Of a stretch of 64,000 bases of DNA, positions 46,994 to 58,704 are shown one piece after another. Below the pieces are notes generated by a model that was given only the letters and a program-made list of their open reading frames with translations, was not told the origin of the DNA and searched no databases. The stretch is from Diphasiastrum complanatum (taxonomy: Eukaryota > Streptophyta > Lycopodiopsida > Lycopodiales > Lycopodiaceae): positions 28,307,566 through 28,371,565 of the forward strand of contig CM055093.1 of the NCBI GenBank assembly GCA_029204225.1. The letters run 5' to 3'. The translations under genes were made by a program, and so were the position numbers. Positions within the stretch are counted from its first letter, which is position 1. The number at the start of each line of letters is the position of its first letter.

Positions 46994-48890
46994 ATCTGGA
47001 TCCGTGAATGCCTTGATCTTTAGACTAAGCAATGCACAAAATTTGTTGTGTGCATCAATGCTCAAAGCCTTGGTAAACACATATGCAATCATATTTTGCG
47101 TTCGACAGTACGTTAAGCTTACCTCTCTGTCGAGAACCTTACTCCTACACAGTGATATTGAATCTCAATGTGCTTACCCCTAGAATGAAATCTAGGATTG
47201 GCCGATAAGGCAATGACACTCTGTAGATTTACGAGTATCTACATCTCCTCAGCTTGCATCTGAATATCCACTTAGCTGATGAAGATTGTCATTGTCGACT
47301 TCTCCATAGTAGATGCACAAGTCCGTTGTAGCTTGAATGTACCTCATGACTCTGATAAAAGCCTTCCAATGTATGATGCCAAGATTGGCCATAAATTGGC
47401 TTAGTGAGCTAACTGCAAAAGCGATGTCAGGTCTTGTACAAACCATTGCATACATGAGAGAGCCAAGTATCGACTGATACATATATTCTCTCATTTTCTC
47501 ATTTTCTTGCCTTGTTTGAGGACATTGGTCCTTCGACAATCGTAAGCTTGGATCCATTGGTGAGTGAGCTTCTTTGCAATTAATCATATTGTATCTAATA
47601 AGAGTGTTATGAAGATACTTTGTTGAGTAATGTAGATCACTCATCTCTCTCTGTAATTATGGATTTCAATTCCAAGACAGTAGTGAGCCTCACCCAGATT
47701 GGTCATGTCGAATTTGGAAGACAACATATTTTTAGTATCCTTCTTAATCGAAACTGTTGTTGAAAAGCAATGTATCGTCGACATACAAAGTCAAAATAAT
47801 GAAGGAATGTTGCACGGACTTAAAATAGACGTTAGAATCAGTTGTGCTCGGTTTGAAACCATGTTGGATGAGAAATGTGTTAATCCTTTGAAACCAAACT
47901 CTTCCTGATTGTTTCAAGCCATAGAATGCCTTGTAGAGTTTACAAACATGATCTTTCATACCTTCGAAAACGTATCCCTCGGGCTGTATCATGTAAATGT
48001 CTTCTTCTATAACTCCATTCAGATAAGCTGTTTGTACATCGAGTTGATGTACTTCGTGGTCGGCCGCAATAGTAAATGATAAGAGGATTCGGATCGATGA
48101 ATGTTTGACTACTAGACTGAAAGTCTCATTGTAGTCAATGTTTGGGATCTGAGAAAATCCCTTGACTACTAGTCGGGCTTTCCCTCAGTCAATACTCCCG
48201 TCAGCTTTATACTTGATCTTGAAGACCCATTTGCAATCGATAAAGTTGCAATCGGCAAGTAGTTCGACCAACGACCATGTCTGGTTTTTTATCAGAGAAG
48301 AATATTCTATGTCCATTGCTTCTCTCCAAAGATTGGAGTCTGATTGGCTAAGTGCCTCTTCAAATGCGGTCGGTTCTTGAATTAAAAGACAGACATAATC
48401 ATGAATGTACCTTGTGAGCTATGTGCGCACTCGATTCGATCTTTTTGGAAGTCGCGTCGACTGATGATCCATTCTTTGGTTGGGTTGTTGCTGAGTAACA
48501 ACAATGTCTTCCCCTGATTCGTTGTCGAATAGTTGGTCGACTGTCGGTACGATGGAGTCTGAGGCTCAAATTGTCGTGTCGGTGGCATGTGTTGAAGATT
48601 CGCATGAAGCTTTACCCTTGCCTTTGAAGTCAATGAAGTGATCCTCGATAAAGACAATATCTCTGCTGAATAAAATTTGCTGGGTATCGAGGTCGTACAG
48701 CTTGTAGGTGTTGTCGGAGGAAGTATAACCGATCAAAATGGTGTTTAGCTTCCATCGGAGATTGCAGTATCATCTACTTCAGGTCTTGCCTCTGCACGTG
48801 TGACAACATCATACAACTCCTTAGCCATTAGCACAGTTTTCATCTTAAATTTCTACAGATGGTAGTTGGATCCATCAAGCTTGTCCACGA
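46994..48890 (-). pseudogene. Copia gag stub, RT and partial RNase H
   Basis: Minus-strand order: a gag start DKLDGSNYHLWKFKMKTVL (about 48880-48820) without an ATG, and a jump past zinc knuckle, protease and integrase. RT fragments with many stops follow: QPEGYVFEGMKDHVCKLY and LTLYVDDTLLFNNS near 47744-47992. Then comes RYNMINCKEAHSPMDPSL and the block SILGSLMYAMVCTRPDIAFA (47249-47644). RNase H stops at SGYSDAS and resumes only for its tail (FTKALSIDAHNKF). It is the same family as 1072-3277, and together they supply different surviving parts. Confidence 0.85.
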
Positions 48891-49842
48891 TGGGGGGTCG
48901 AACAATCGGATCAAAACGATCCTACTATTGTGCGAAAATAGTGGTCGACTGATTCCCTCGGTGCGTGCACTAATACAACAACAGGCAAACACGAAAAAGA
49001 GCTTAATTGCGTTTATGCGAAAGCGAAAGAGCAGACAGTCAGACAAAACAATTAGGGAGTCAGATAGAAAGCGGAAAGCATGCAACACTGACAAAATCTG
49101 AACGCAAAACTAGACAGTAATTTATTCAGATTAAATGTATAGAAATACAAGTCAGATGATGTCGGTGAGCACAAGACAATAGCGAACATAACAGCGTGCT
49201 CACAAAACTGACTACGATCTGTAACAAGCTATGAGCTTATTCTGACAATCAATGCTTGAAAGCATCTATTGTGTCTGTTTTTGATAAGTTATCATCTCGG
49301 CGTCTATGAGCGCTCGAGTGTATATGAAATTAGTCTATCTAGTCTGGTTGTAACTGGCATAATTAATTGATAATAATGATCAACTATATACAATTTATAG
49401 TTGTGTAGATGTATGTACAAGAAAGTGGCGTGGAGTTGTTGCACGGAGTTGTTGCGCCGTTTGGAATAGATCGTGGTTGCTAATGTCATTGTCAAGTAAT
49501 TGCACAATACACGAAGTGGGCGTGAGAAGGCTTCGACTATTCGAAGTCGAGCGTGTTGCTACCGATAGTCAATAAGTTCGGGATAGTCGTTTGATGGTCC
49601 TTGACGATGGTCGATGGAGTCGACAAGTCAGATTCCCCGATAAGCCGGCCAAGTCGGGCTTCCCCGATAGTTCGGCCAACTCCAACAAGTCGGGTAACTT
49701 CGACAAGTCGGACTGCCATTATCTTGCTTGTCTTCGATAATAGACTATTTATGTAGACTATGCAACAATGCGTATAAAACTGCAGCAATATGAATGTAGC
49801 TAAATTAATATGAGATTTAGGAGTAGAGGAAGAAATCCAACA
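48891..49842 (-). repeat. Copia 5' LTR (minus)
   Basis: It runs from TGTTGGATTTCTTCC at 49842 to ...TTCGACCCCCCA at 48891. It is the partner of 46030-46983. Confidence 0.85.
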
Positions 49843-49849
49843 ATTCTCG

Positions 49850-50410
49850 TCATCAAAACGTATGATGCACTTTCCTCCTCCCCTCCTCTTTCATCTACAA
49901 AATTTGTAGATTGATTGTTGTACCGATTTTGCAACCTAGTCCTCTCTTTCTTGGCATGAATATTCTCACCGCCAGTGCTTGATCCACCATCTTTCCATTT
50001 TGGCTCAACCCTCAATTTTTTTCTATAAAAAAATTCCATTGCTTCCCCACTTTTCAAATCATTAGTGTCGTCACCAAATGTTTTGTTAGGCCTTTCAAAA
50101 TCCATCAAGTGTGATACTCAACATATGACAACCTCTTTTACCAACAATTGATCATGGATTTCTTTGATCCTCATCAAATATCTGATCATCGATTCACCAT
50201 CACTCATTTTCATGAAATGAAATTTCTAGTTCAATGACACCAACCTAATCCATGACATTGCTTCAAATGTCCCCTAAAGCGTATTCCATTATTGCATCAA
50301 TGATGTCACGACACTAAAGTGGGGTATGAAATTATCATGCTCCAACATATTGATAATGCAAAACGATTTCCAAGCCTTTTGATCAAATTGCATTTGCCTC
50401 TCAAGAGCAA
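49850..50410 (-). pseudogene. Copia gag fragment (capsid region and basic linker)
   Basis: The minus-strand frame reads QFDQKAWKSFCIINMLEHDN, then AMSWIRLVSLN, MIRYLMRIKEIHDQLLV and DFERPNKTFGDDTNDLKSG, the capsid region of a copia gag. A charged segment (EPKWKDGGSSTGGENIHAKK) follows before the sequence is cut by the LTR at 49842. Two stops interrupt it. Confidence 0.72.
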
Positions 50411-50889
50411 CCCTTTTTTGTCATGATCAAGCCTCAATTTCATACTAACTATAATGTCACACATCATTACAAGCAAATTTTTCATTTTGAATTTTCACAA
50501 TAAACCTTTTTCCATACAATTTACTCTCCTTCAAAAGCATGAATTTATCCATGTTCACGCTCATTCTCCACAACTCAATACCAGTGATTAATTATGATGT
50601 TACTTTGTGGGTGCTTCCGCATCTTACTTAGGTTTCACGAACCTTTTATCACTCCTAAATCGACCACCATTTGACATAGAGTTTCCTTCCTATTCAGAAT
50701 CGGTCAAATTGAAATGGCCTAATCGATCTATTCGACCTTCTAAATTGGTCCTAGTGTTTTTCGATCGGCGAATCAATTTTAAGAATTTCAAAACGCAAAA
50801 GAAATTTGCAGATTTGTCTAAAATTTAGAAAAGCCATGCACAGTCGACACTTGCCACTTGGCAGTACCCGACACATAGGCAAGTGAGTA
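50411..50889. other. Spacer, no gene seen
   Basis: A 73-codon frame at 50607-50828 has no recognisable motif. Confidence 0.45.
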
Positions 50890-51045
50890 GGCTGACATGT
50901 GTCACTCATACACTAGACCTAAGTGTCCCAATGAGCACATGACACGTGTCATGTTTGACCGATCAACCTAACATGTGTCACTCATTCACTGGACCAAGTG
51001 TCCTAATGAACATATGACACATGTTCCGTTGACTAGTCAATTCTC
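50890..51045. repeat. Two-copy 76-bp tandem repeat with 18-bp palindrome
   Basis: CTGACATGTGTCACTCAT at 50892 recurs as CTAACATGTGTCACTCAT at 50968. The first unit includes ACATGACACGTGTCATGT (50937-50954), a perfect 18-bp palindrome centred on CACGTG. The second unit has a decayed version (ATGACACATGTTCCG). Confidence 0.85.
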
Positions 51046-53010
51046 CTACTTTTAGGAGGTCAATCCAGCCACTCCTAATAAATGACCCAGTACCCCGTGC
51101 CAAAGCTAAGCACAACTCTAAAGATTCCAAATTTCATATTTCAACAACTAGACGTTTAAACTTTATCCAATACGTGTTACCTAACACTTTGTATTATGTA
51201 TACTTCTAGGGTTTGAGCTTTAAAATAATACACTTGAAAGTCATGCCAAATCATAGATGAATCATGGAACAAATAACAATGAAATTATAAAGGTATGAAC
51301 TCAAAATATTTAAAGAGTTTCAAATTTTCTAAACTACTTTAGTGTGAAGAAATTGTGCTCTTTATAGTCAACACTCAAAAGACAACTAGCTGAAAATGAT
51401 TTCAATATTTTGATTTATCACTAAGTAATGAATCTGAATTAAACAAGCTGCGAATTATAAAAAAGGCTTCATGTTGCTTGTAGAAAAAACTAGGATAAGA
51501 CAAAAGGGAATATGTAAAATTAGCAATAATGTTCATCTTCATTCAATCAAAGTTGAACAAACCCAATTACCATCATGACATTTTGCAAAACAAACTAGCT
51601 TTCAATAGCTCAAAATAAGATAAGCTAGAAGGGCAATACGAGCAAAGACAGCCACTCCTAGGGCAAAAATTTGTGATGAATTTGCTTGTTCAAATATTCA
51701 AAATGCGACATGGCTATACGTGATTGGAACAAAATATAGAAAACACAAGAGAGCTAAAGTATTGATATCAAATCCTCTGCAAAAACCAAAAAACATAAAG
51801 ATAAAATTCTTGCATGCTCGATGGATTGTCACGTAGATGTGAATATGTAGGGCATCATATTGCACATTATAGGATCTTGGCATTCTACCAAAGCGCGGAT
51901 ATATGTACAAGCAACATGAAGCTACTTTCACGCTTTTTGTAATAGAGATATCGTCTATATGTGTGTGAGAGCTTGTTTGCTTTTTGATTGATCGATTAAG
52001 TACCTGTTGATTCTGCTTTTTGCTGTGATAACATACACGAACTTCTAACAAGCCAATGATTATTATGTTCATCAAATAGAAGACTTCAAACTTTTGTCGA
52101 TTCTAGATTGCAATGCATTTTCGTAAATTGCTACATTCAAGACGTCTTAAATTATTATTTACTACAAAATGGCTTTTTATCTGACATGTCATTTAGGATG
52201 TTCATGAACATGAGGTTTTGAGGTTTGCACTGACCTCTAATAGCATTTTTCCCATGATCTAATGTTTCATCAATGTTAAAGGGTCTACAAGATGGCTACA
52301 ACTCAATAGTTTGTGTAGCTAAAAAGCTACATTCAGATGCCAACATCTTCACTTCAAGAAGGCGTTCTTGGGATTAACATGACATGATTAAGGATCTTGA
52401 TGGTCATTAAAATCCTACAGCTCATGTGGGCTCCTGTCCATGTTAAACAAATTTGTACTCTGCATAAGATGAATTAACGATTCATCCTCCAAGACCAAAA
52501 AATGCAAGCATTCAATTTTCTTGGGTTTATATATGTAGGCATTTTTTTATTCCACACAATTATGTTCAACAATTCAAGCTCCTATGCCAAAATTATGAAA
52601 CAAAATAAATTCACTGATCTTCCATGAAGTGCTGGAGGAGACAAACTCCCACAATAAAAGCATATCAGCATGGAAACTGCCTGAGGGAAACTATATCATG
52701 GGGTATTTTTGTCCTGGAATAAGGCATGATATCGCGCCAAAATGAAAATGTAAATGACAAAACAATAAATGCCCAGGAAGGTGAAATAGCTAGAAAACAC
52801 AAAACACATCAAAAGCTGACACCTACGATAATTATCCAAATCCAGAATAGCAAACTCATAATGTGATGCTGTTACAAAAACTGTAAGCCATAATAATGCC
52901 TTGAACTGTTTATAAAAATTCATATGGCTTTCTCTACTCATCATAAACCAACTGCAAGAAAAATATTGTTAGGATTACCCTCCACATTTTTTGAAATGAA
53001 CGTTGAAAGC
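51046..53010. other. AT-rich spacer and CCT3 3' flank
   Basis: No second gene is supported. The CCT3 3' UTR must lie at the right end, running leftward. Minus-strand AATAAA-like words occur near 52540-52552, but the cleavage site cannot be chosen from sequence alone. Confidence 0.5.
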
Positions 53011-54681
53011 TTACTCTGGAAGAATCTGTTCCCCGTCTGCATCTTTTTCATCTTCAACCTGAGGTTTGGCAGGAGCGGCCGGTCCTCCTGCTTGCTTTTT
53101 CTTGATACCACTGACGATATCATCAATTCTTAGTAACATGCATGCAGCTTCAATGGCGGTTTTGAAGGTTTGTACCTTCACACCATATGAATCCCAAATG
53201 CCCAATTCTTTCATATCCGAAATAACCCCCGAGTTACCATCAATTCCAATATTAGGATCTTTGCCATCTGCATGTCTAGCTTGTAAAGAAGTCATTGTCC
53301 GAATCACATTGACGCCACAGTTTTGGGCTAAAGTTCGAGGAATCACCTCAAATGCCCGGGCTGCAGCCTTGTAAGGCCATTGTTCTATGCCTTCAATAGA
53401 TGAGCTCTTCTTTTTCAAAATTGAAGAAATGGCCAATTCTGCTGCCCCACCACCGGGTACAAGTTTCGCATCCTTAATCACATTGCGTGCAACACCTAAT
53501 GCATCTTGCAAATTTCTCTCAACCTCATTCAAGATGTCTTTGCTTGCTCCTCTAAGTAGTACAGTACAGGCCTTAGGGTCCTTGCACTGTACAATATAAG
53601 CAAAGAACTCATCGCCAATCTTTTCTACCTCAAAAAGTCCTGCTCCAGTTCCAACGTCACTTTCTTGCAGCTCTTCTGGTCGATTGACTATAGTTGCCCC
53701 ACATGCTCGAGCAATCCTGTTGTTGTCAGTTTTTCTTATCCTCCTTATAGCACTCACTCCAGCCTTACTGAGATAGTGGGATGCTAAATCACTAAGCCCC
53801 TTCTCAGTAATCACTAGGTCTGGCTTGAACCTCAATATATGAGAGCATATGTTTTCAATATATTCCTCTTCCATTTTAAGTAGGACTGTCCAATCGTCTT
53901 CATTCATGAGTTCTGCATTTGTCATGTTCTCACCCTTTTTATACTCAAGAGGAGAGTCCAGAAGAATGATGCGTGGATTGGCAATACGCCTTCTCATTTT
54001 TCCAGGGGAAACAACATCCTTATTGAACATTACCCCTGTGAGAACCTTTGAATCCTCTAGCTGCCCACCAGGAATCTTCTCAACCTTCACATACTTCTTA
54101 ATATCAACCTCGCGTATACCATTACCCAAATCTACAGTTATAGTATTCACTGCATCAATAGCTAGATCAGCAATTAATGTGCCAAAACGACTCGTAAATT
54201 TTGTACCAATGCAGCTTCTGACAATGTTAAGAAGCATCTGACGATCATTAACATTGATTTCAAAGGCAATCTGGTCCAAGGCTGCTATTGCATCTTCAAG
54301 AGCTTTACTATAAGCTCTGCAAATAACAGTCGGATGGAAGGCCTTGTCAATGAAGGGCTCTGCTGCATATAGCATCTCCCCAGCAAGAATAATGACTGAT
54401 GTCGTACCATCTCCGACCTCTTCATCCTGAGTGCGGCTGAGTTCTAGCATTGTTTTTGCGGCTGGGTGAGCAACATCTAGCTCTCTTAAGATAGCATTAC
54501 CATCATTTGTCAATACTATCCCTCCCGTGGGATCTAGAAGCATTTTGAGCATTGATCTTGGACCCAGCGTAGTCCGTATGATGTCCGCAACAGCTTTAGA
54601 AGCTTGGATATTAGCGTGGTGCACCTTGCTTCCCGTTTCCCTCTTTGTAGCCTCATTGAGGACCAACACAGGGGCATGCAT
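53011..54681 (-). CDS. CCT3: CCT3: T-complex protein 1 (CCT/TRiC) subunit gamma
   Basis: This is a complete, uninterrupted 556-codon frame. The ATG at 54681 is chosen because the protein then begins MHAPVLVL, as in plant CCT3; the frame extends three codons upstream without another ATG. It is a subunit of the eight-membered cytosolic group II chaperonin that folds actin, tubulin and other proteins with ATP. ATPase-domain signatures are RTTLGPRSMLKML (about 36-48), LTNDGNAIL (57-65) and VGDGTTSVI (89-97), with the usual Asp residues in TNDG and GDGTT. LVPGGGAAEL (about 405-415) and the tail IDDIVSGIKKKQAGGP...GEQILPE are family hallmarks. Length is normal for CCT3. No stop or frameshift is present, so the protein is probably functional. 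The lack of introns in the CDS is notable. Neighbours are only repeats. Confidence 0.96.
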   Translation of the reverse strand: MHAPVLVLNEATKRETGSKVHHANIQASKAVADIIRTTLGPRSMLKMLLDPTGGIVLTNDGNAILRELDVAHPAAKTMLELSRTQDEEVGDGTTSVIILAGEMLYAAEPFIDKAFHPTVICRAYSKALEDAIAALDQIAFEINVNDRQMLLNIVRSCIGTKFTSRFGTLIADLAIDAVNTITVDLGNGIREVDIKKYVKVEKIPGGQLEDSKVLTGVMFNKDVVSPGKMRRRIANPRIILLDSPLEYKKGENMTNAELMNEDDWTVLLKMEEEYIENICSHILRFKPDLVITEKGLSDLASHYLSKAGVSAIRRIRKTDNNRIARACGATIVNRPEELQESDVGTGAGLFEVEKIGDEFFAYIVQCKDPKACTVLLRGASKDILNEVERNLQDALGVARNVIKDAKLVPGGGAAELAISSILKKKSSSIEGIEQWPYKAAARAFEVIPRTLAQNCGVNVIRTMTSLQARHADGKDPNIGIDGNSGVISDMKELGIWDSYGVKVQTFKTAIEAACMLLRIDDIVSGIKKKQAGGPAAPAKPQVEDEKDADGEQILPE

Positions 54682-54683
54682 GG

Positions 54684-55040
54684 CTGCCACAACAGTTCAT
54701 CAAGTATCTAAAACCCATGAAAACATCTCACTTAACCATAAAGTACACTACAAGGGCTTCGTTCAAACGCTCAAGTATTTCCTTCAAACCCTCACGAATC
54801 ATTCAAACCCTTAAGCACCATGAAAAGCTTTCATCCAAACCAAATAGGTTTAAGAGATTCCATCCAAACAGAAAGCGTTTCAATCCATATTCTTCAGTTG
54901 CAGAAAACAGAATAAAGCACTCAACAAGAAGCAAAAGCAACCCCCCTCAAAGAAACTTTGGATGCCAAGCTAACCAATGAAGGAGTAGCGAGAGTGAAAA
55001 GAACAAACCAAAACTACGAGTTAGGAGATGCAGTACTTGC
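54684..55040 (-). other. Candidate 5'-UTR intron of CCT3 (GC-AG type)
   Basis: On the minus strand TTTTTGAG|GCAAGTACTG at 55040 fits the strong donor consensus of GC-AG introns, and TTGTGGCAG|CCATG puts an acceptor two bases before the CCT3 start codon. Removing 357 nt would join a leader exon to the coding exon. No GT donor of comparable quality was noticed nearby. This is inference from splice-site words only. Confidence 0.35.
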
Positions 55041-55262
55041 CTCAAAAAGTATGAAGGCTTTCACACAACAAATGCGCGATCCAGATACAGACGCTCCCTG
55101 CAGCTCCTCTGAACTTCTTCTTCACTTGGCTGTCTGTAAGCAGCAGAGCTTCTTCCCAACAAAGCTGCCTGCCAGGATGGATAGACGGATCGTCAAGATG
55201 TGCTGCTGCAGCTGAAGCTGCTTTGATCTTCGTTTTCTCTGGTTTTCGCGCTCTTTCTCTCC

Positions 55263-55301
<39 letters not shown>

Positions 55302-55383
55302 TTTCTCTTTTGCTTTCTTTGCTTCTTGTGTTTAGGGCAACGAAGTCCCATTTGGTCACCTTCATTCTAGAAGGTTCGCCCAT
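55041..55383 (-). promoter_or_regulatory. CCT3 leader/promoter region with GA tract
   Basis: It is GA-rich on the gene strand, with an interrupted (GA)n run at 55268-55296. CT/GA tracts near the transcription start are common in plant core promoters and can bind BPC/GAGA-type factors. No clear TATA box was seen. A 113-codon frame through this tract is low-complexity Arg-Glu and is not a gene. Confidence 0.45.
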
Positions 55384-55700
55384 ATCTTAAGGACACCCAT
55401 CTTCGGTCTTTGGCACATAAAGGTTTCACATTTGGCCCATCTCTACTCGATCCTGGGTCTAGAACACTCGTTCCTCATTCGCCCCCAACTCGTACTCAAT
55501 CCTGGGTCTAGAACACTCGTTCCTCATTCGTCCCCATCTCTTAAGGACACTTGTATTTGATCGTGTAGAGGGCATGTTCCTTATTCACCCCCATCTCTTA
55601 AGGACACTCATATTCGGTCTTAGGTCTAGAGGGCTCTCGTTCATCTCTCAAGGATGCTCATACTCGAAGGTAGATATACTTCCGGTGTCATCTGACATTA
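55384..55700 (+). repeat. Imperfect tandem repeat, likely within a copia LTR
   Basis: About five units contain ATCTCTTAAGGACACTC, TCGGTCTTAGGTCTAGA and CACTCGTTCCTCATTCG in varying completeness. The best pair is CAATCCTGGGTCTAGAACAC / CGATCCTGGGTCTAGAACAC, about 50 bp apart near 55450-55500. It leads into the primer sites at 55974, so it is probably the LTR of that copia element. Confidence 0.7.
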
Positions 55701-55973
55701 TCTACTATTCATAATTTAGCATCAGATTGGCAGTAGCTATATGTAGCTCGAAGGATCTCTTATCGCGGAATGAAGCAATAGCTTTGTCTGACAGATCGGC
55801 TCCATCTGAGCTCATATTGGTGAATCTAGACTAGCTCCGACTTCGAAGTGATCGGACGTCCTCGACTTCTAGGATCAACAACAGCTACATCAAAGTTGTC
55901 CGGAGATCCGAAGTTGGAGGATCTCCAACAGTGGGACCAGAACCCACGACGTGGTCGACTTTTTTCACAACAG

Positions 55974-56092
55974 TGGTATCAGAGCGACCCGATAACCTCG
56001 GCAATCGTCGGAGATTCACACTCAATCGAGATTTTTTCAACAGTGGTATCAGAACTGTTCCGAGTTTTTCCATCCATCAATGGTATCAGATC
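55974..56092 (+). other. Three tandem primer-binding-site words
   Basis: TGGTATCAGAGC (55974), TGGTATCAGAAC (56044) and TGGTATCAGATC (56081) lie within 110 bp. The first two are preceded by CAACAG and the third by CATCAA. Only the first matches the canonical initiator tRNA-Met site fully. They precede the gag ATG at 56127. Confidence 0.85.
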
Positions 56093-56126
56093 CACAAGGC
56101 TCAATTAGGGCCTCGTCACTGAGACT

Positions 56127-57290
56127 ATGGCTTCCATACACAGCATTCAATCGAAGATCTGCACAGTGCTTAAAGCAGACGGACCAAATTTCTTGGCCTG
56201 GAAGGTAAAGACTTCACTCATACTCAGAGGAGAAGCGTTATGGCCATGGGTTAATGGCACCGAAGAGATGCCAGCCAACACAGGCAAGGAACTTTGAGAG
56301 TGGATGGAGAAGAACGACAAAGCAGTAGCTGTCATCTCCTCTTCCATCGAAGACAGCATTACCCTCGACCTTGTTTCAATCTCTAATGCTAGAGAGATGT
56401 GGGATGCACTCACAACCATATTTTAGACCAAGTTTCGAAACCAGATAATGCATCTAGAAGATCAGTTCACCTATCTAAGATGGGATGCAAGGATCTCACA
56501 AGCTTCATCAAGAAAATGAAGAACATATTCCTGTCATTACACAATGCTGGAATAGAGCATGCAATCTCACAAGAGAAGCAGCTCAGCTATCTGCTACGTT
56601 CCCTACCAAGATCTTTCCAGAACCCTGCTAACTAAAGATCCTGACATGAACTTCGACAAAGCAGCCATCGACATCACGGAAGAAGTCGAAGTCAGAGAGC
56701 ACTATGACGACAAAGTCGAGTCTGACCAAGCTCTCTACAGCAACAAAGACCAGTCGAAGAAAAAGGCTTATTTTAAGAGGGAGTCGACAAGAAGCCAGGA
56801 CCAAAGTCAGCAGAAATAAGGAGATCAAGAAGGCAGATCAAAGGAAAGGAACAAGAGCAAGCAACGAAGCAATGACAAGAAGACATGTATCAGACATGGA
56901 TCAAGGCATGAAGTAAGTGGAATTGGTGTGCTATGGCTCAACACCAATGGCAGAGATCGAAGATTGGATGATGTCCTATACGTACCAACACTGCAGAAGA
57001 ACCTATTATCAATCGCAAGGACAGAAGATGCAGGCATGCGGGTGATATTCACCAATGAAACATGCGGTGTTGTCGAAGCCAGCACCAGTAAACTAATCAC
57101 TCATGGAGGATGTAAAGAAAACATGTATCATCTGAAGGTACGCCTACCGACAGAGCAAGCTCATCAAGTCCATGAGTAGATGGATGTTCTATGGCATAGG
57201 AGAATGTGACATATGAACCCAATGGCTTTGCACAAAGCAAACTAGCATGGAGCTTGAATAGCTTTGGGTAGGTGCTCGAGCCCCTAAAGC
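56127..57290 (+). pseudogene. Copia gag, protease end and pre-integrase fragment
   Basis: ATG 56127 opens MASIHSIQSKICTVLKADGP, NFLAWKVKTSLILRG, a copia gag capsid domain. Stops lie after TGKEL and in the next 100 codons, with a frame change near 56500. The basic linker (RSNDKKTCIRHGSRHEVSGI) passes directly to the protease end RDRRLDDVLYVPTLQKNLLS, so the zinc knuckle and protease core are deleted. The fragment ends in the pre-integrase DVLWHRRM near 57200 and is cut off before a CT tract. Integrase, RT and RNase H are absent. Confidence 0.83.
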
Positions 57291-57308
57291 CTTTCTCAAC
57301 TTAGGCAT

Positions 57309-57440
<132 letters not shown>

Positions 57441-57464
57441 TTTGCTATGTAGGTGAAGGCGGGG

Positions 57465-57946
57465 TGTTAGAGTCCAGTTACGACTCTATCATGACCTTGG
57501 CACGGCCGGTCACCAGAGGGCCTGAGGCCAAGTATTGGCAAGGGGGGGCCAGTGACCGAGGAGGACATCAGTCCCAAGTTGGGACTGGTGCTTCACGAGC
57601 AGTGACCCGGTGTGCCGCCTGACAAGTTGTCATAGATGCGGTGTGTCTTGACCGTCGGGACCCTAGCCGTCAGTGACGAGATGCTAGCTGGCAAGTAGTC
57701 GGGGTGACCAAGAGGGTCACAGGTCTTTGGCGGGGCACGGGGGTGGTACCTTATGAGTCACTAAGTATTCACAGGTCACAGGGGCCATGCATGCCATATG
57801 GACTGATCACCCACAGGTGGATGCCATGTGCCAACTGACGGGAATAGTAGGTAGAAGGACTCAAAGAGGGGGTGCCTATGGTTGGGAGGTTCATTCTACA
57901 CACCGGCTTCTAGGATTCACGAGCTTGGAGAGACTGGCCTGTGACA
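57465..57946 (+). repeat. Gypsy 5' LTR
   Basis: It starts TGTTAGAGTCCAGTTACG and ends ...GGCCTGTGACA. It is followed one base later by TTGGTATCAAAGC (57948-57960), an initiator tRNA-Met-type primer site. Confidence 0.93.
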
Positions 57947-58704
57947 GTTGGTATCAAAGCCTCGCTCTAGAGAGAGAAAATGTCATTCTAGAGAGAGAAA
58001 GTGTAGAAATTGTCAGGTTTTGCTTGTTTTTGAAGGATTTTGGAGGGAGAAAACGTGGGAGACAGATTGGAGAAGAAAGGTGGGCCTCCAACGCTGCTGT
58101 TCCAACATACAGGGAGCCCACAAACACCCGTTTGAGAGAGAAAAAACTTGGCAAAAGAAATCAGATGCCCCAACGCATTTTTTCAGAAGGATTTTTGCTC
58201 CTGATCAGATTTTGGGAGCATGTTTCTAGTATCCATAGCGATCCTTTAGAGCCATTATACGCTGGGCCTCTATTTCACTAAAAAGTCGGTTTCCAAGCAA
58301 AAAACAGGTCCAATTTTTGGATTGGACATAACTTCTCCGATTTATCTCCGGTTTCTACTGTTAAAGTTTCAAATTGGGCCTAGTAGGAGGGCGACCTACT
58401 GGTAATTGACCGTTTGTGAAAAGCTTTTGCCGTTTGGAAGAAATTCAACGTCAAACAACCCATTTTTTTCCTTTTTTTTTCGACTTTCAAGCCAATTTAG
58501 TGCCCAAATTAAGTTCTTTACCGACTTGTGTACCAGCGTAGGATGCAAGGGAAGTACTACATGTCCTTGGCTTTGTTACTTTCCAGTTGCCTTTTGTCTC
58601 TTTCAGTTCTAAATTGTCAATAGGCTGAACATTTCTTTTCCTGACTGTGTTTCAATAAGTCCAATTTTTAGCTTGATTCCGTGCTATCTTTGTTGTGTTT
58701 CATA

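Larger units (their letters stand above)
46030..49842 (-). mobile_element. Internally deleted Ty1/copia element, minus orientation
   Basis: Two direct repeats of about 950 bp (46030-46983 and 48891-49842) flank 1.9 kb of internal DNA. Read on the minus strand, the left repeat's edge shows TAAGGGGGGG (polypurine tract, 46984-46993) followed by TGTTGGATT, the LTR start. Each LTR ends ...TTCGACCCA. No primer site is seen and gag-like text begins right after the 5' LTR, so the leader has been lost. No target duplication is obvious. Confidence 0.85.

Noticed and set aside
53066-54241. Plus-strand frames opposite CCT3 (102, 70 and 130 codons)
   Set aside because: They are shadows of the conserved minus-strand CCT3 frame.
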